This document shows, piece by piece, positions 35,256 through 48,463 of a stretch of DNA of 64,000 nt. Location: positions 372,001-436,000 of the forward strand of contig JALLLT010000013.1 in the NCBI GenBank assembly GCA_025266875.1, written 5' to 3'. Position numbers and translations under genes: made by a program. Position 1 is the stretch's first letter. Every line of letters begins with the position of its first letter. The notes under the pieces were generated by a model. That model searched no databases. It was not told the origin of the DNA and saw nothing but the letters and a program-made list of their open reading frames with translations. Origin of the DNA: Fennellomyces sp. T-0311. Lineage: Eukaryota > Mucoromycota > Mucoromycetes > Mucorales > Lichtheimiaceae.

Positions 35256-38200
35256 CTACTGGCCGGTATACATGTGGTTCTCTTTCCAGCTAGTGTAAAA
35301 GTTCTTGAACAGTAGTTTACCCGATGCGTCCAAAGCAGCCAGGACCATATTCCGGTCAACCTCGCTGGTCATATCCATCATGTTGTAAAGGCCTGTTTCG
35401 AGAACTGACTTGATTTGTGGCTGCGATATGCTCATGGCAACATTGGATTGTATCGTGAAATACTCGATCAGCAAGAAAGGTGCATGTCTTGAAATGATGC
35501 GGTATTGCTGAAGACCGGTGTATCGCTGCTGCCGCTTGCTGTTTCCTCCCGACTTTTTAGCCATGGTATCGAATATGCGCGCAACTCGATCTGCAGCTGT
35601 CACATCAAGTGGTGCTGACATGGATATCAGCGCAAACTTTGGAGTTGCGGTTTCGGTTGACCCCGCTTTCCGCTTTTTGGTCACCAATGCAAGATGAGGT
35701 GATCGGAAACAGTACAGGAGGGCTTGGAGTGTGGCAATGAAGGGCGCCATAATGTCGACAAGCTGTTGACGATGGTATAGTAGCAAGTTCTGAAGCACAT
35801 CACAGATCGCATGGAAAAGTGCGTGGGCCGTTTCCCGATGGACGTGTTCGAATTTTTCAATTTGTGGTGGATTAGCTACTTGGACCAAGCAAGCAAGTAT
35901 CAGAGAAACATCGTAAGCACTCGTCCGCAGTGACTTTTTTTTAAAGAAAAACTACAGATTAGCCTTCTTGTACAATAATGAACAGACAATGGTTACCTGA
36001 TCGCTTGAAAGAGTTGCCAGGAACTCTAAAGCTTGGTGTACGAATCCAACGCTTTCTGTTCCACGACTGATGGCTGATAACTTGGTTACAAGCGCTGGAA
36101 CGTATTGTCGCAGCCACGTTTTTTGTTCGCTCGTTGCCCCACGCAGCATTTCGATCAATAGTGATAGATAGACCTTTCGATCCTTGTCGGTTGCCTGGGC
36201 CACCAACCGATTTGATTGTTCAATAAAACCCTGTGTGACAGCTGCAAATTGCTCATTGCTCAATGTGCCAATCCACGAAGAGAACGTGCGGCATAGACTC
36301 TTTGCACAATGTTTATCTAATCCTTACAGTTGAGTTTGATCGATCGAGAGTGTGCTCCTTTAACCTTTTTTTTTACCTGAGGTGTGTACCATAGAGAAGA
36401 TGAACCAAATCAAAGCGAATACTCGTTCAGTGACATAGACATGTTGGTAGCGAGACAAAACTTTGCACAACGAACCCACAAATGCTGTCGTCATCTTCAT
36501 AATTGCATTGTGCTCGGAAGATGATGGTGATCGAAGTGATCGCTGGAGGAGAGCTGTGCAAGGGGATGCCAGGGCAACCATTACCTTTGATAAGGCACCA
36601 AGATCGACCACTAAGTTATCAGATGTCAGCCTCGCGTAACAACAACTCATTATCCACATACATTCATTGCCCTGCGAACCGCGCAATTGGGCATATTCTT
36701 GAAGCAGCGATACCAATGTTAGCAATGAGCTGTCAATTGGAAGAATTGTTGCATCAGATTTATCGACTTCTGCCGAAATTCTTGCTTTGGCATCGTTCAG
36801 GGTCTTGATCACAATTTGAGAGAGTTCCGTGATCAATTGTCCTGGGCAGATCTTTTCACCGATATCGTCTCTAATAATTGAATATACACCTCGTCAGTCA
36901 GCTCATGTAACATTCGTATGGAGTATGTACATACTTTGATGCATGTCGGTGCAAAAACTCGTTGATGACTTGAATCATGTCGATAACCCAGTCTTTGGCG
37001 TTGGGCACGCCAGTTTTTAGCCAATTTACCCGCACCTTGTAGGTTTGATTCAGAAGTTCTTCCGCATTTGAATTTTTTGAAATTGCCAGGGATAACAGTG
37101 ACCTATTTCCGTATGAGATTTTCGGATGATAGTTGGCAAAAGATGTATTACCTAAGCACTTGACCATCCAATTGCTTTGTTCGTTCCTTTACTGCTCTTG
37201 CAAGAACACTATCTGAGTAGAATGACGCCGACGAAAGGAACCAGCTCAACAAGGCAACATTCATTTCCTACACAAAACATTTCAATAAGCACACCTATGC
37301 CAATCCAAACGATCTCAAACGTACCAATACATTGCCACTATTCTGAGACGCGAAAAGCCTCAGAAGTAATGTCCGAGATAATAAATGTACTTTGCCACGC
37401 GCCTCATTACTTGCCCTGGTAGCAATACCCGCAAGCGTGTCGATCAAGAATGTCATCCAGATCACCTTGTGTCGATCATTCTTTGTGTAATACTCCATTG
37501 GGAAAATCAAAAGTTGGTCCAGGTATTGCATAGCGTTCTTGACAGTTTCTGTCGTTATTTTGCTGACTTTGGGCGACTTGATTAATCGAGCAAGTTCCTC
37601 CGCACCAGAGGCAAAGTCTCGGAAGTTTTCGTAGCATTGTGCGAGATTTTTGTCATCGTTCGACTTTATAAATGCAGTGAACGAATCCAGAATAACACTC
37701 AATGCATGATCTATCAAGTTTTTCGGTGAGTTTTGATCCAGGAGTACCTGCTGACTTCTGTACCTTTGAAACACTGTGCCTCGTAAAAATTGGCCGAGCG
37801 CAATAAGTGTTCGCTTATCGATCGCAAAGTTAAACAGTTAGGCTCCAATGGCTGTGAAGACGATGGCTCGAGTAATCCAAGCAAGACGAAGGATGTCAAT
37901 TTACGCCCTCGTTCACCATCCGAGAATCGACTATTGAGACAGTATTAGATTACCAACGCGCAAGTGGATATTGGTACGGTTTCATACCTGATCACATCAA
38001 ACCATTCGTCAGCCAGCAACTTCCAACACGCAATTTTGACCGCGCTATCGTCGATAGCAAGTAATGATCCATTCCACGTCGCTCCAGAGTTGATAGTTTC
38101 TGACTGGTCCAGCACAAAGTCAAGAACAGTATTCACCATAAATACCAACGGTGACGATGTTTGATCGTAACTGGAGCCAACAACATACGCAAAGTATGCA

Positions 38201-40474
38201 TGTTGCAATAACGCGTTGGCCTAAAAAAAGAAGCACCTTGTCAATTCATTCGTGTAAAAAAAGCTATGGTGTTCACGTACACTCAATACCACTGCGACTC
38301 GATCACTCTGCGACTCCGCCTTTGTGTATCCGACAAAAAGGTTCTTTAATGCCGTCCCCAGCCATTCATGCGTATCAGTATCCATCTTTGCCCAATAAAT
38401 ATCCGACATTGTATTCATAAGAGACGAATGGATTTGCAATGCAGGCAGGACGCGTGCTTCGGTATCGCAATGCGCATCAAAACTCGGTCGGACAAAGTTA
38501 TCAAAGAGAGTTTTTGCTGGTTGCTCGAATGCTTGTCGTTGATGCTGAGTGAGTTTGACTGAATTGATGAAATGTGATAAGAAAATGGAGATGAATCTTG
38601 CAGTGGGTCGATGCTTTGGTATAGAATGATGTGTGCGCTTTTGTTTCTTGGTAGCTGATCCATTTGTTTTGGGCTCGCTGGATTCTTGGATGGCTCGAGC
38701 AAATCGGTCAAAGATGTCTGGAGCCTGTGCTGCAGGTAAATGTTTGCTCACAACTGCAGAAAATCTATTCCAAAAAGTCAATTCGCAAAACCTGTTCTGT
38801 TGCCCATGACAACTTACTCATCCATGAATCGCCTGCTGAAAACTGGCTTTCCCAAAAGCGCATAAACGTCTTCAAAGGGAAGATCCTGCAGTGCATTGAT
38901 CAAGTCATCGATGTATGCATCGATTTGTCTGGATGCGGTGTATGTTTGCAGCACAGAAATAGCAAACTCCAGGCACGCGTCCTCGGCATCTTTTTCTGGC
39001 TGTAACCTGGCATTAGCTTAAACAACGCTTTCCCACGGTTCGATCCTTACGCTAATCATATATGGCCACAAAGTCGACATGCGTCCTTCGATCAGTGAGA
39101 AATCCACCTTTAGAATGACGTTCGCCAAGCCAAGGATGGACCGCTGATAAGGTGATGCTATCATGATTGTCAACATATATCAATTGCTAGTGAAAAGTCA
39201 GCACTCACTGTTTCGGTCTTTAAGAAGAGAAACAATCGTTTCCGTAATGTTCTCCAGCGCTTCGTATTGCTGTCGACTAATATCGTCGTTACGTGCAACG
39301 TAGACATTCAACTGAACAAGCTCTTGCACGAGTCGCGACAGAGTTTCAACGAAGCTGGATGAACGCTGAACCTTGTTCAACAGGACACGACATTCCGTAA
39401 AGAAGCCAAACTCGAACTGACGGTCGGCATCTTGCGACGATGTGCTTGCACGTTTTTTCCGAAATGCACGAACGAAACTGTTGAAGAGCACAGGAAGCAC
39501 ATCCAAAGCTAATTACATCCAACACATTAATGTTCCATTATCCCAGAAGATGACGCCGATATGTTTACCATCCAAGACACGCTCTTGATCCGATCCATCT
39601 TCCACCAATCTAGACAACTCTTCAAACAGTTTCCAAACATACGCCGCTTGCTTTGCGTTGGTTTGGTCATTTAATACGGATGTGTATTCGAGAATAACGT
39701 CGGGATGAAACAATTCATTGACCAGAATTTCGGTTATCAGCGCAGAAACCCGGTGGTCAGTTGCCGTGAGCCGACGACGAACGCAAAGGAACTTTGCAAG
39801 TGACTTTTCGACAATGGTGGTGAACGTCTTTCGCTGATTGGCGTTTTGAACGAGCTGAGCACTGTATCGTTCCAAGAGAACCACAGCAACCCGAGATAAT
39901 GCATCCAAAGTCTGTGTGTCGGCATGATTAATGGCAACGGAGAGGGTATCGACGAGTTGATCCACTGCGTCAGACAAGTGATCGAATTTAGGTCGGTACG
40001 AGAGGGCAAAGGTGGGTGAAAGGAGTATATCGACGCAGGCGTGCAGTTCGAGCAGTATTTCATGTTGGTTTTGTACAGTAGAGAGTTGACTGAGGAGTGT
40101 TGTGGTTGCAGTGATCAGTGGAACACGAATGGCAGGTGGCGGCTTCTTTTCGGTTCTATGTGTGTAATGGCTCAGTAGTTTGTGAAGTAATTGCCAGTAT
40201 GCGATCTGGAGTGCAGCGCAATCAGCTGATCTGAAGAATATATTAGGATCGGAATATACGCGTCGCGAAACAAAAAGAGAGGTGACAAAAGATCTTACGA
40301 TTTAACTTTCTTGGTCAACGCGCTGCAAAGCCATTCAAACAAGAAATCGTCCTTGTTTGGAAAAAACAGCTGATCGTTTGTCCAGGCGTCGGCTGCAGTA
40401 ACAATGCGCTGGTCAACCGATAAGCCAGCGCCCTTCAATGCCTTGGCGATCTTTTCCGATGACAGATCGTCCAT
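35256..40474 (-). CDS. URB2: Urb2/Npa2 family 60S ribosome biogenesis factor
   Basis: Nucleolar factor for early pre-60S assembly and 27S pre-rRNA processing. Start ATG 40474 (MDDLSSEKIAKALKGAGLSV), with many short introns across 5.2 kb. The protein is almost all alpha-helical repeat-like sequence with few sharp motifs, as expected for this HEAT-like family. The assignment rests on the C-terminal Urb2/Npa2 domain: LQNLLLYHRQQLVDIMAPFI, LQALLYCFRSPHLALVTK, RYTGLQQYRIISRHAPFLLI, EYFTIQSNV, VLETGLYNMMDM, then AALDASGKLLFKNFYTSW just before the end. That order (carrying the helix before PH-A-x-x-TK, AP-[YF]-LL-x-EY, GLY, FK-x-x-Y) is diagnostic. The N-terminal half is less conserved and its exon joins were not all checked. 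Confidence 0.85.
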
Positions 40475-41322
40475 GTCAGAAAAGCATAAAACAAGAAAAA
40501 AAAAGCTCAAAAAATTATTTCGAACTGACCACAAAATTTGCTGTTGTTATGGCGAAAAGGTGTTAACGTTAGTCGATGTCAGGCCACCTAATTATTTCCT
40601 TTGGATACAGGCGCGTGAAGTAGTCGCACGTGAGCTGGAAACATCACCACTGCTTTATATGCTTAATGAGTGTGTGCCTACATAATTAGCGCCTTCCGTA
40701 TAAAGGTATCAGCGTGAAACATTGGCGGTGATCAGTTATCGTCCTAGCAACAAACAAGAAAGAAAGAGGCAAGTCATGAACGAAATCCAGATGTAGAATT
40801 CCTAGGCGACTAACACCGGACCTGCATATTTCCTTCATTCTTGGCACGATTGTCTTGAGCGATTTGATGGTGCACGCACAATATCTGATTGAAATCAGCT
40901 GATGCCCAAAAAGATATCACCCATGCTAAGCAGGCTCCTGATGTATATCTCGATGCGATCGCCCAGATTGATAGAAACGACGCACGGACACATGGGCTAT
41001 TTTAAAACCGACGCGAACAAAGAAGTGCAATATTATACTATTTTTTTTGTTGTTTATTTTTTTATACGAAGCATGGGTTCGTTACAAAGAAGCAAAGGTG
41101 TGTATGGTACATGAGGGTCAGCAAGAGAAAGAGAAAAGCCGTAGATTTTATACAATATGCCAAGAAAGGAAGAGAAAAAGAGTGGAAAAAGGAAATCAAA
41201 TGTATATGCATTGAGGAATGTTGGTTTTTTTAAAACGTATGAGAAAGGGAGAGAGGGGCCAAGAGGGGACGGAAAACAAACCTTGCATGTTGTGTGAGCG
41301 AGTGCGTGGTATATATATGTGC
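40475..41322. other. Spacer between URB2 start and TBP stop
   Basis: URB2 promoter side and TBP 3' side. Purine-rich, with A/G homopolymers around 41040-41180. No gene supported. Confidence 0.5.
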
Positions 41323-42309
41323 TCAAGGCTTGCGGAATTCCAGAAGTACAGGGTATATGGCTTGGAAGGCCTGGTAAATCTCCTCTCGCACCTTGGCGCC
41401 CGTCAGTACGATCTTGCCGCTGACGAAGATCAGGAGGACAATCTTGGGCTTGACCATGCGATAGATGAGGCCAGGAAACAGCTCAGGTTCATACTAGACG
41501 CACATGCGGCGTGAGTATAAATACTATGCACATAAATCACAACCCGCCTCCTTTTTTTGTTCAACTTACCGAACTAAAGTGCCCGTGAGAGTACGCAAGA
41601 CCTTCCAGACGAATGGGAAACCGGACATCGCACGATCCGACAATGTTTTGAATCTTAAAGTCGGTGAATTTGCTGGGGAAGCCAAGTTTCTGAATAATGC
41701 GAGCGTATTTTCTGGCTGCCAGCTTGGAATCGTCCTCTGATTTGGCACCGGTGACAACCATCTTGCCAGACGCAAAGATCAATGCCGTTGTCTTTGGCTC
41801 TCGAATACGCATGATTACAGCCGCAAAACGCTAATTATGCATTTAGATCTGGTTCCTTAAAAAAGAAACACAATCAAAATGTACCTTTGGATTGTACTCG
41901 GCATTACGAGCATGAAGAGCGATCGTCTTCAGATCCAACCGACAATCCAAGTTAACGGTGGCGACAATGTTTCTATAGCAATGGAAAATTAATAAAAAGG
42001 TCACAAGCAGCTTACGTATTGGAGAGAATGAGAGAGAGAGAGAGAGTTTATATGCGTAGGCATCATTATGGCGCGACGAGGGGGTATAATAATTTTTTAT
42101 TGGTATCGAATGGCGAAAACTTACTGTAGTGTAGGAGTGATGCCCGCCACAGAATAAGGGTTTTGATCTCTACTAGGAGTGGGAGCATCGACGGGTGCAG
42201 GTGTAGAAGGAATTGCAAATGGCGTGGTAGGGTTATGAGGTGTCGGAACTGAAGGTGTCTGCATAGCAGGCGTGGCCATAGCTGGTGTAGCAATCTTGAA
42301 TCCCGACAT
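41323..42309 (-). CDS. TBP: TATA-box binding protein
   Basis: General transcription factor nucleating pre-initiation complexes of all three RNA polymerases. Start ATG 42309 gives a short Thr/Pro/Met-rich tail [20 protein letters not shown]. The core begins [24 protein letters not shown] and has two direct repeats. Repeat 1: [52 protein letters not shown]. Repeat 2: [55 protein letters not shown]. It ends [10 protein letters not shown], close to the usual TBP end. Several introns; one carries a (GA)n tract at 42022-42046. Near-complete identity to the universal TBP core makes this secure. Confidence 0.97.
42022..42046. repeat. (GA)n microsatellite in a TBP intron
   Basis: An interrupted then pure GA run inside the intron between the first and second core exons. 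Similar GA tracts occur just after the PP2C stop (47651-47671) and beside the gelsolin start (18042-18062). Confidence 0.85.
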
Positions 42310-43294
42310 GGTAAAGTAGGAGAGAAAGAGAGGTAAAAATTGGTGGCTTAGTATAAATAGGTCTTCGATTTTGGGCGAGCTGTGGAAACGGCTCATTTAA
42401 ATACTTTTTCAAAATGTGTGACTTTGAAGCGGAGAACGAATTCTGCTTCCGGAAATGGATTGTCTGACTCACTGCAACGGGGCCGTTTTACTGCGGATGT
42501 CGTTGCACGCCCATGGTGTACTTTCCCTCATGCGAAACAAAAACCCATTCACAATGGGTCCATTCTTAAACACACTAGTCCGCACCACCTGCCACCGCTA
42601 GTCGGTTGAAAAAGCCAGGAAAAGAAACGAGGTGAAAGCGAAAGAGAAGAAGGAAAAAGTGGAAGAAGATTCTAGACAACAGATAGACGATAAATAATAA
42701 AAAAGTGACCCTTGTCCGTACAATCTTTTCCCTTTCCTGCTGGTACCACTTGCTCCCCTCCATCCCCCTACTCCTTCCCCTCCCCCTTCCCCCACGCAAA
42801 AAAAGCGAACTGTAAATATCGTCGCTTTTCCAGCGCTGCTTGCGCTTTTTTTCCAGCGTCTGGAGGACAAATGAGGCCAAACATGCGATAGTACCCTTAT
42901 TTTAGGCCAATCATATTGTCCGACGTGGTTGCTATCGCTATCTTCGCTATCTTGCCGCCATGCCAACAAGGGTAGCGATGGAGATGAAGCGTCATTGCGG
43001 GTGGGCGATCCATAAGCAGGTTTTGCTTTGTTGTTGCTGCTACATATTTGCTTCCTGGTCCACACAGTTCTGGGTGACAAACAACTGAAGAAAAAGAGAA
43101 ATGTTTTTTCGTCTCAGGGAAGATAACGGAAAGCATCGATCGAAAAAAGAATGCGCCGATAGTTGCCCAAACCAGTGAACGAATCACGAGCAAGTACAAG
43201 CATGTGACGTTCACCTGCCGGACACACAGCACCTTGCCCGATTCGGGGGGACGAGCGGCTCTTCTCTTGCATTAAATTGCCTCATAATAACTTT
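42310..43294. promoter_or_regulatory. Divergent promoter region, TBP / VAM7
   Basis: A 985-bp spacer between divergent starts. It contains a strongly strand-asymmetric C/T block at about 42730-42800 and A/G runs at about 42625-42665. Frames at 42575-43080 on the minus strand owe their length to this skew and are not called. Confidence 0.5.
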
Positions 43295-44431
43295 ATGGCT
43301 GAAGTGATTCAAGCAATATTCATCCGTGAGACCGACACTCGACAACACCCCAAACCACATACTGTGTATCGAGTGGAAATACACGCCGCAGTGCGTAACT
43401 GGATCATTTGGAAACGTTACTCTGAATTTGCCAAACTCAATTCGCGATTGATTACGCTGTATCCCAAAAACCCCCCTCCTGTTCCATTACCAGGCAAATC
43501 CATCTTTCCGTCGACGTTTGGCAATCCCGGACGAATTGAGCAGCGGAGGCGTAATCTCGAAGACTATTTGCGCGGCATTTTGAGCAGCAGGGACGACCGA
43601 TGGCGACAAACCGATGCTTGGAAAGAATTCTTGTCAGTACCCACAGGCAGGCCCCTGGATGCTTCGACAATGTATACTTCGGAAAATTGGTTGGATGAAT
43701 ACAACGACATGACCAACATCGTACGCGATATTCGATCATTGATAAACAAACGTGGAGCCCACGCAGCACGAAATGAAATATCAGCATCCCACAACTGCAC
43801 TCTACAGGCCAAAAAGTTGTTGCTCTTGTTGTCGACTCGCATATCCAATTTGGAAAGTGGCCTCAACGGTCTGGCCATGGGACAGACCGCTGAAGCGGCT
43901 ATGGCTGAAGGAGAGTTGCGTCGTCGACAGGATATGCTGCATACACTCAAAAGTGAGAAGGATACATTGATGAAGCTGGTCAACAGCACGCGCCAAGAAC
44001 AGCTTTATGCGCCAAGTCCAGCAGCATCTGCTCAAAAACAGGCCGATCGAAAGGCCTTGCTGGATACCTCCGATGATTATAATTATGGATTCCCAACAAC
44101 AAAGAGTGCGACTCCTTCTGCATCGCCTCAACCACGACGAAGGAATGGACGTGCCTTTGGAGCTCAGGCAAAGGCTTTCGCCAATGAAACAGAGGAAACG
44201 CGAGGATTGGATAATGAAGGCCTGATGGCTTATCAGCAGCAAGTGATGAGTGATCAAGACCAACAAGTCGAGCAGTTCAGTGCTATCTTGGCACGTCAAC
44301 GGCAATTGGGTTATGCCATTGGTGATGAGCTTGAGGCACAAAACCAAGTACTCGATGAGTTGGATTCAGGAGTGGATCGTACAAACGTTAAACTCAAGTT
44401 TGCAAAGAAAAAGCTAGGAGCTATCAAATAA
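43295..44431 (+). CDS. VAM7: Vam7-like PX-domain Qc-SNARE
   Basis: Vacuolar SNARE for homotypic and late endosome-vacuole fusion. Intronless, 378 aa from ATG 43295 (MAEVIQAIFIRET). The PX domain covers residues about 3-115: WIIWKRYSEFAKLNSRL with the PI3P-contact RYSEF, then PVPLPGKSIFPSTFGNPGRI and RRRNLEDYLRGIL. A long linker carries Ser/Pro/Lys segments and one coiled coil (EGELRRRQDMLHTLKSEKD). The C-terminal SNARE motif is QDQQVEQFSAILARQRQLGY, AIGDELEAQNQVLDELDSGV, RTNVKLKFAKKKLG; the Gln in EAQNQVL is the zero-layer position. There is no transmembrane anchor, as expected for Vam7, which is held by PX-PI3P. Single-exon structure stands out against its intron-rich neighbours. Confidence 0.92.
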   Translation: MAEVIQAIFIRETDTRQHPKPHTVYRVEIHAAVRNWIIWKRYSEFAKLNSRLITLYPKNPPPVPLPGKSIFPSTFGNPGRIEQRRRNLEDYLRGILSSRDDRWRQTDAWKEFLSVPTGRPLDASTMYTSENWLDEYNDMTNIVRDIRSLINKRGAHAARNEISASHNCTLQAKKLLLLLSTRISNLESGLNGLAMGQTAEAAMAEGELRRRQDMLHTLKSEKDTLMKLVNSTRQEQLYAPSPAASAQKQADRKALLDTSDDYNYGFPTTKSATPSASPQPRRRNGRAFGAQAKAFANETEETRGLDNEGLMAYQQQVMSDQDQQVEQFSAILARQRQLGYAIGDELEAQNQVLDELDSGVDRTNVKLKFAKKKLGAIK

Positions 44432-46578
44432 AAAAAAATAGTGTACATTATGTTGAAATTGCTGGGCAACATGTTTATACGCGGTCATTAATAGGTCGCT
44501 ACGGTTGCACATGCCATGGTTACAAATACGAATAACAGTGACCATTATCTCACGCTTCTCAGCAGACCTGGGTTTATCAACAGCTGAACATTACGGCTTA
44601 GCAGTATAGCTTCAGGAGAAAGTCTTGTTTTGGCCAATATCCAATTATCGGTATGTTATTGATAAGCAATTCGCTGTCGAACTGACCAGCTGTTGCAAAT
44701 GCGAGCTGATCAAGTCACCTGTAACAATTTATGAAACCGGATTTTTTATGCAGGTAGTTATTGTTTGTGTCATAAAAAATGTACAAGCTTGACGACAAGT
44801 TTGTTAAAAAGTGCTATTGAGGCTCGTGTGGAAAGTTCGGCTGATCCTAATGATGGGGTATACTACAAAAATGTGCGCAGCGTATCCCGTGATATATGCC
44901 ACAAAATAACATTCAACAATTACCAAGCAAACTGTCTGCCATACTTTAAGCTACCAAAAAGAGGTATGAGCCAAATAGCTTGTTACTCAAGAAGTGAATG
45001 GAAGGAATAAAAAAAAACTTCTTTGGTCATTTAGTTATAAAAGTCAGATTAGACATCACGATGGTTGCAATAAGAGAGCAGGTGTCCAATATATACCTTG
45101 TACCAATGACGAGAAAGACGTCAGCTTAGAGAGTTGAGTTGTTTTGATTGGTCCTACAATCATCGGTCAAGGAGATGTGTTTGTATTTGCTTTTTGTACC
45201 TTGGCACACACTCCGTCAATCTTTTCACTCGCAAGCTATATTAGCTAGATGTCCGAGATGACTATCTTTAAAAAGTAAACAAAGGTATTTTTTGTTAAAA
45301 AAAACTTTAAAGACACATCGCATTCTTGCTATTCCCAACAAATGTGTTGGGCACTCCACAAAACAAACTGACTTACTGGTATGTCGTACATTTCCTGCGG
45401 TGACACGGTCGAGCGACCTAGTGGCGCACACTATCTCTCACCCACGCTCTGGAGATTCTTCCATCGGTTTTCCCATATACAGTTAGAAGCCACGCTCAGT
45501 TATGGCGTTGTTTGTACTGTGCTTATTATGTCATTTTCAGATTACCATTACAGTATAAAGTTATTCATGGATTTAGTTACTTTTGTGATGTGCGACAGCT
45601 CAACAAAAAAGAAAAAAACAATGGTGTTGGGGACTACGCTGATCAAAAATAGGTTCTTATTTTTTTTGGCTATCCAAAAAATCGGACTTTCCGATAGCTT
45701 AAGCCGATGCTAAAAACAGAAAGATGACAGAAGTGAAAAATGGTGTTTTCGTTCCCTTTGTGAAAATCTAATGCTGAGTCCAGAACCTCGTTATACGAAT
45801 ATATAGAAAAAAAATAAATATGTTTGTATAAATACTGCGCCCGTTCTTCTAAGAAAGAGAGAGAGACCAAGGGCAAAGTAAAATGGAAAAGTGGAAAAGG
45901 CCACTGTCAAGTACGCAATATATTGAAGTGTCAGCTTAATCCGAAAGTACAGCTTTTCATGCGGCAATTGTATATGTTCTTGGCGGCCTGTTTGTTCTAA
46001 TTTTGAACCTTGGAGTTACACAAGCTCGTTGGAGGAAGGAATGGTTTTTGTCAGGGCCATAAGGGGAGGGGTTCATTTGTTAGGAAAGGGTCAACAGGTT
46101 TGGTCTGTCTGGTGGTGCGCAAGAATGATATCCAGAGCGGACGAGCAATCTAGTCTCTCTCTTCTTGTGATAATTATCCCCAGGCGAATCGTAATAGACC
46201 CAAAATCAATGACCCCACCTTCCTCATATAACATGGATGTGTCATCTCCTATTTATAATGGACCTTGGTGATAATGGGAAGCCATCTGAGCCTGTGAGGG
46301 CAAGTGCATCTTTAGCTGGATAAGCCAAGGGCATGTGCACTGACCATGCCGACGGCAGATGAGTGTAGTCGTTACCGAAGCAAGCAAGATGGCCCCAGAG
46401 AACGGCCATGATTGTCCGTTACCATTGCACCTCCGTAGCCACGAAATTTTAAACATCGAATAACCCTGCGGGATTTTTCATTTCTTCTTTCCTTTTTCCA
46501 TAGTCTAACAACGCGTTCCTGCCTTACTTTTTGTCAATATCGCCAACTCCTTTATTTTAATCTTTTTTTCAAGTCGAG
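44432..46578. other. 2.1-kb spacer, no supported gene
   Basis: AT-rich with several homopolymers. Frames at 44765-45010 and 45381-45713 were considered: the first has a charged stretch (AIEARVESSADPNDG) but no partner exons. No tRNA or snRNA signature was found. The last few hundred bases should hold the PP2C promoter. Confidence 0.45.
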
Positions 46579-47654
46579 ATGAGTCAGGAACAAACGAGCA
46601 ATGGCACCACGAGCAGCAATGGCAGTTCCAGTGTCATTGCAGACGGTTTCGCCATTGGCGTAGCTGAAGACAGAAACAAACGCTGCCGCCGAACAATGGA
46701 AGACGCCCATTCCTATATTACAGACTACGTTGGCGTACCACGGCAAGGCTTCTTTGCCATCTTTGACGGTCATGCTGGCAAAGCAACAGCCGAATGGTGT
46801 GGCGCGAACTTTCACAAGGCAAGTTTATACCCTTTTATTTTTTTTGTCTCACAATTGTAAAACACGAAGACTAAACGATTATATATAGACACTTGCTGAA
46901 TGTTTGAAATTGCATCAAGATAAACCGGTTCCAGAGATCTTAAATTTGGCATTTCTCGAAGTGGACCGACAAGTCAATTTGAATGAAGGAAAGTCGTCAG
47001 GCTGCACTGCGGTTGTTGCGTTCGTACAGGCAAAGAATGATAAGGTATAAAAGTTGGAAAGGAAAAAAGGAAAGCGGGAAGAGATTGGTTCTAAAAGGGA
47101 ATAATTCATTAGAGAATCTTGTACACCGGTAACGTCGGTGATGCTCGTGCCGTGCTATGGTAACTGCATATACATCACCCACCATAGGTTTCCTTGACAA
47201 CTAAATAAGTTCGTCGATTTAGCCGCAAGGGAAAGGCTGTTCGATTGTCATATGACCACAAAGGGTCAGATCATCAAGAGGCAAAGCGTATCACCGACCT
47301 TGGTGGCTTTATGATGAATAACCGAGTCAACGGTGTTCTGGCAGTAACTCGGTCTCTCGGCGATTGTGTCATGAAGGAATTTGTGGTTGGCAACCCATAC
47401 ACCACAGAAACTGAACTGGGACAAGGAGATGATTTTCTGATTCTGGCCTGTGATGGGGTAAGCGTGTAGGTGGGCCTTTGAGAAGCAACGGATGGTAACC
47501 GACTTTGTAGCTATGGGATGTATGCGAAGATCAAGACGCCGTGGATCTGGTGAAGGATATCAAGGACCCTCAGGATGCTAGTCGGAAGCTGCTTGAACAT
47601 GCCCTTGCCAACTTTAGCACCGATAACTTGAGCATACTAGTAATCCGCTTCTGA
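46579..47654 (+). CDS. PTC1: PP2C-type protein phosphatase, Ptc1-like
   Basis: Mn2+/Mg2+-dependent Ser/Thr phosphatase; Ptc1 dampens MAP-kinase signalling in yeasts. Start ATG 46579 ([18 protein letters not shown]). Motif order is complete: [20 protein letters not shown] (the RRTMED block), [17 protein letters not shown] with metal ligand Asp, [70 protein letters not shown], and NLSILVIRF at the end. Introns are short and in phase. The DGHAG (rather than DGHGG) and RRTMED variants are those of Ptc1. A (GA)n run starts at the stop codon. Intact. Confidence 0.9.
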
Positions 47655-48463
47655 GAGAGAGAGAGAGAGAAAGCTGTGAGATATTTAACGACTGTATCTC
47701 TTTGATTTCGTATTCTTCATTTCGTTTTCCTGTCGCTTTTTTCCTTCTTAACTGTACCATACTTTTAATCATTATAACCGTCCAATTGAGTTCTGTGAAC
47801 CAGTTAAACGTTACTGAATACCAATTGTGGACAGACTAGCCTACTATTGGGCCCACCATATTCTTCAGCGCCGCGTCCGCTTCAATCCCGAATCGATCTT
47901 GTTTTCATTCCATCATTAGCATCCCAAATCATTTAGCGGTGACTCATGAAATGTCCGCTAGAGTCATAATGTGGGTTTGTGTACGTAAGCAACAGCTTTG
48001 GTTGAGTGTCGGACTAGCATGTGCCTTGTATTATACCTGCTGTGTGTGACCATACATAGCTGTTATTTTGGTACACTATTAAGTTTACCAGCGCAACAAA
48101 CCAGGTACATATATGAATGTCCATCTACGTGGCCTCCTTGACTAAATGATACGGTTATTTGGGGTACTTATCATGTCGGTCGCACCCAATTACTAATACA
48201 AGAGCTTCTGACAACCGGGTCTATGCTTTCCCGTGTAGATGTCAAGATCCTTCGGCCCTATGCTACGGTGATCTACGCGGAAGATATTTGAATGGTTTAT
48301 GCCGTCCACCCCCCAAATCGGACATGGCATGACGGAATCGTGTTGCCAAATGAGGCCATAGATGGAAAGTGGCGGAGAAGAGGTCGCGTGTGAACACGCT
48401 GATAAGGCATAAAAAAAGAGCCGGGGTTGTTTTTCGCTGCACTCGTTGAAAGGAATCTCGACA
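47655..48463. other. Spacer, no gene seen
   Basis: 3' side of the PP2C gene and promoter of the aldo/keto reductase. Short frames (for example 48193-48624 minus) overlap the reductase exons antisense and are shadows. Confidence 0.5.

Noticed and set aside
42575..43080. Two overlapping minus-strand frames of 101 and 160 aa
   Set aside because: Length comes from purine/pyrimidine skew in a promoter region; peptides are low-complexity without domain features.
45390..45480. tRNA-like stretch with a GGTCG/CGACC inverted repeat
   Set aside because: No T-loop (GGTTCRA) or acceptor stem pairing could be found on either strand.
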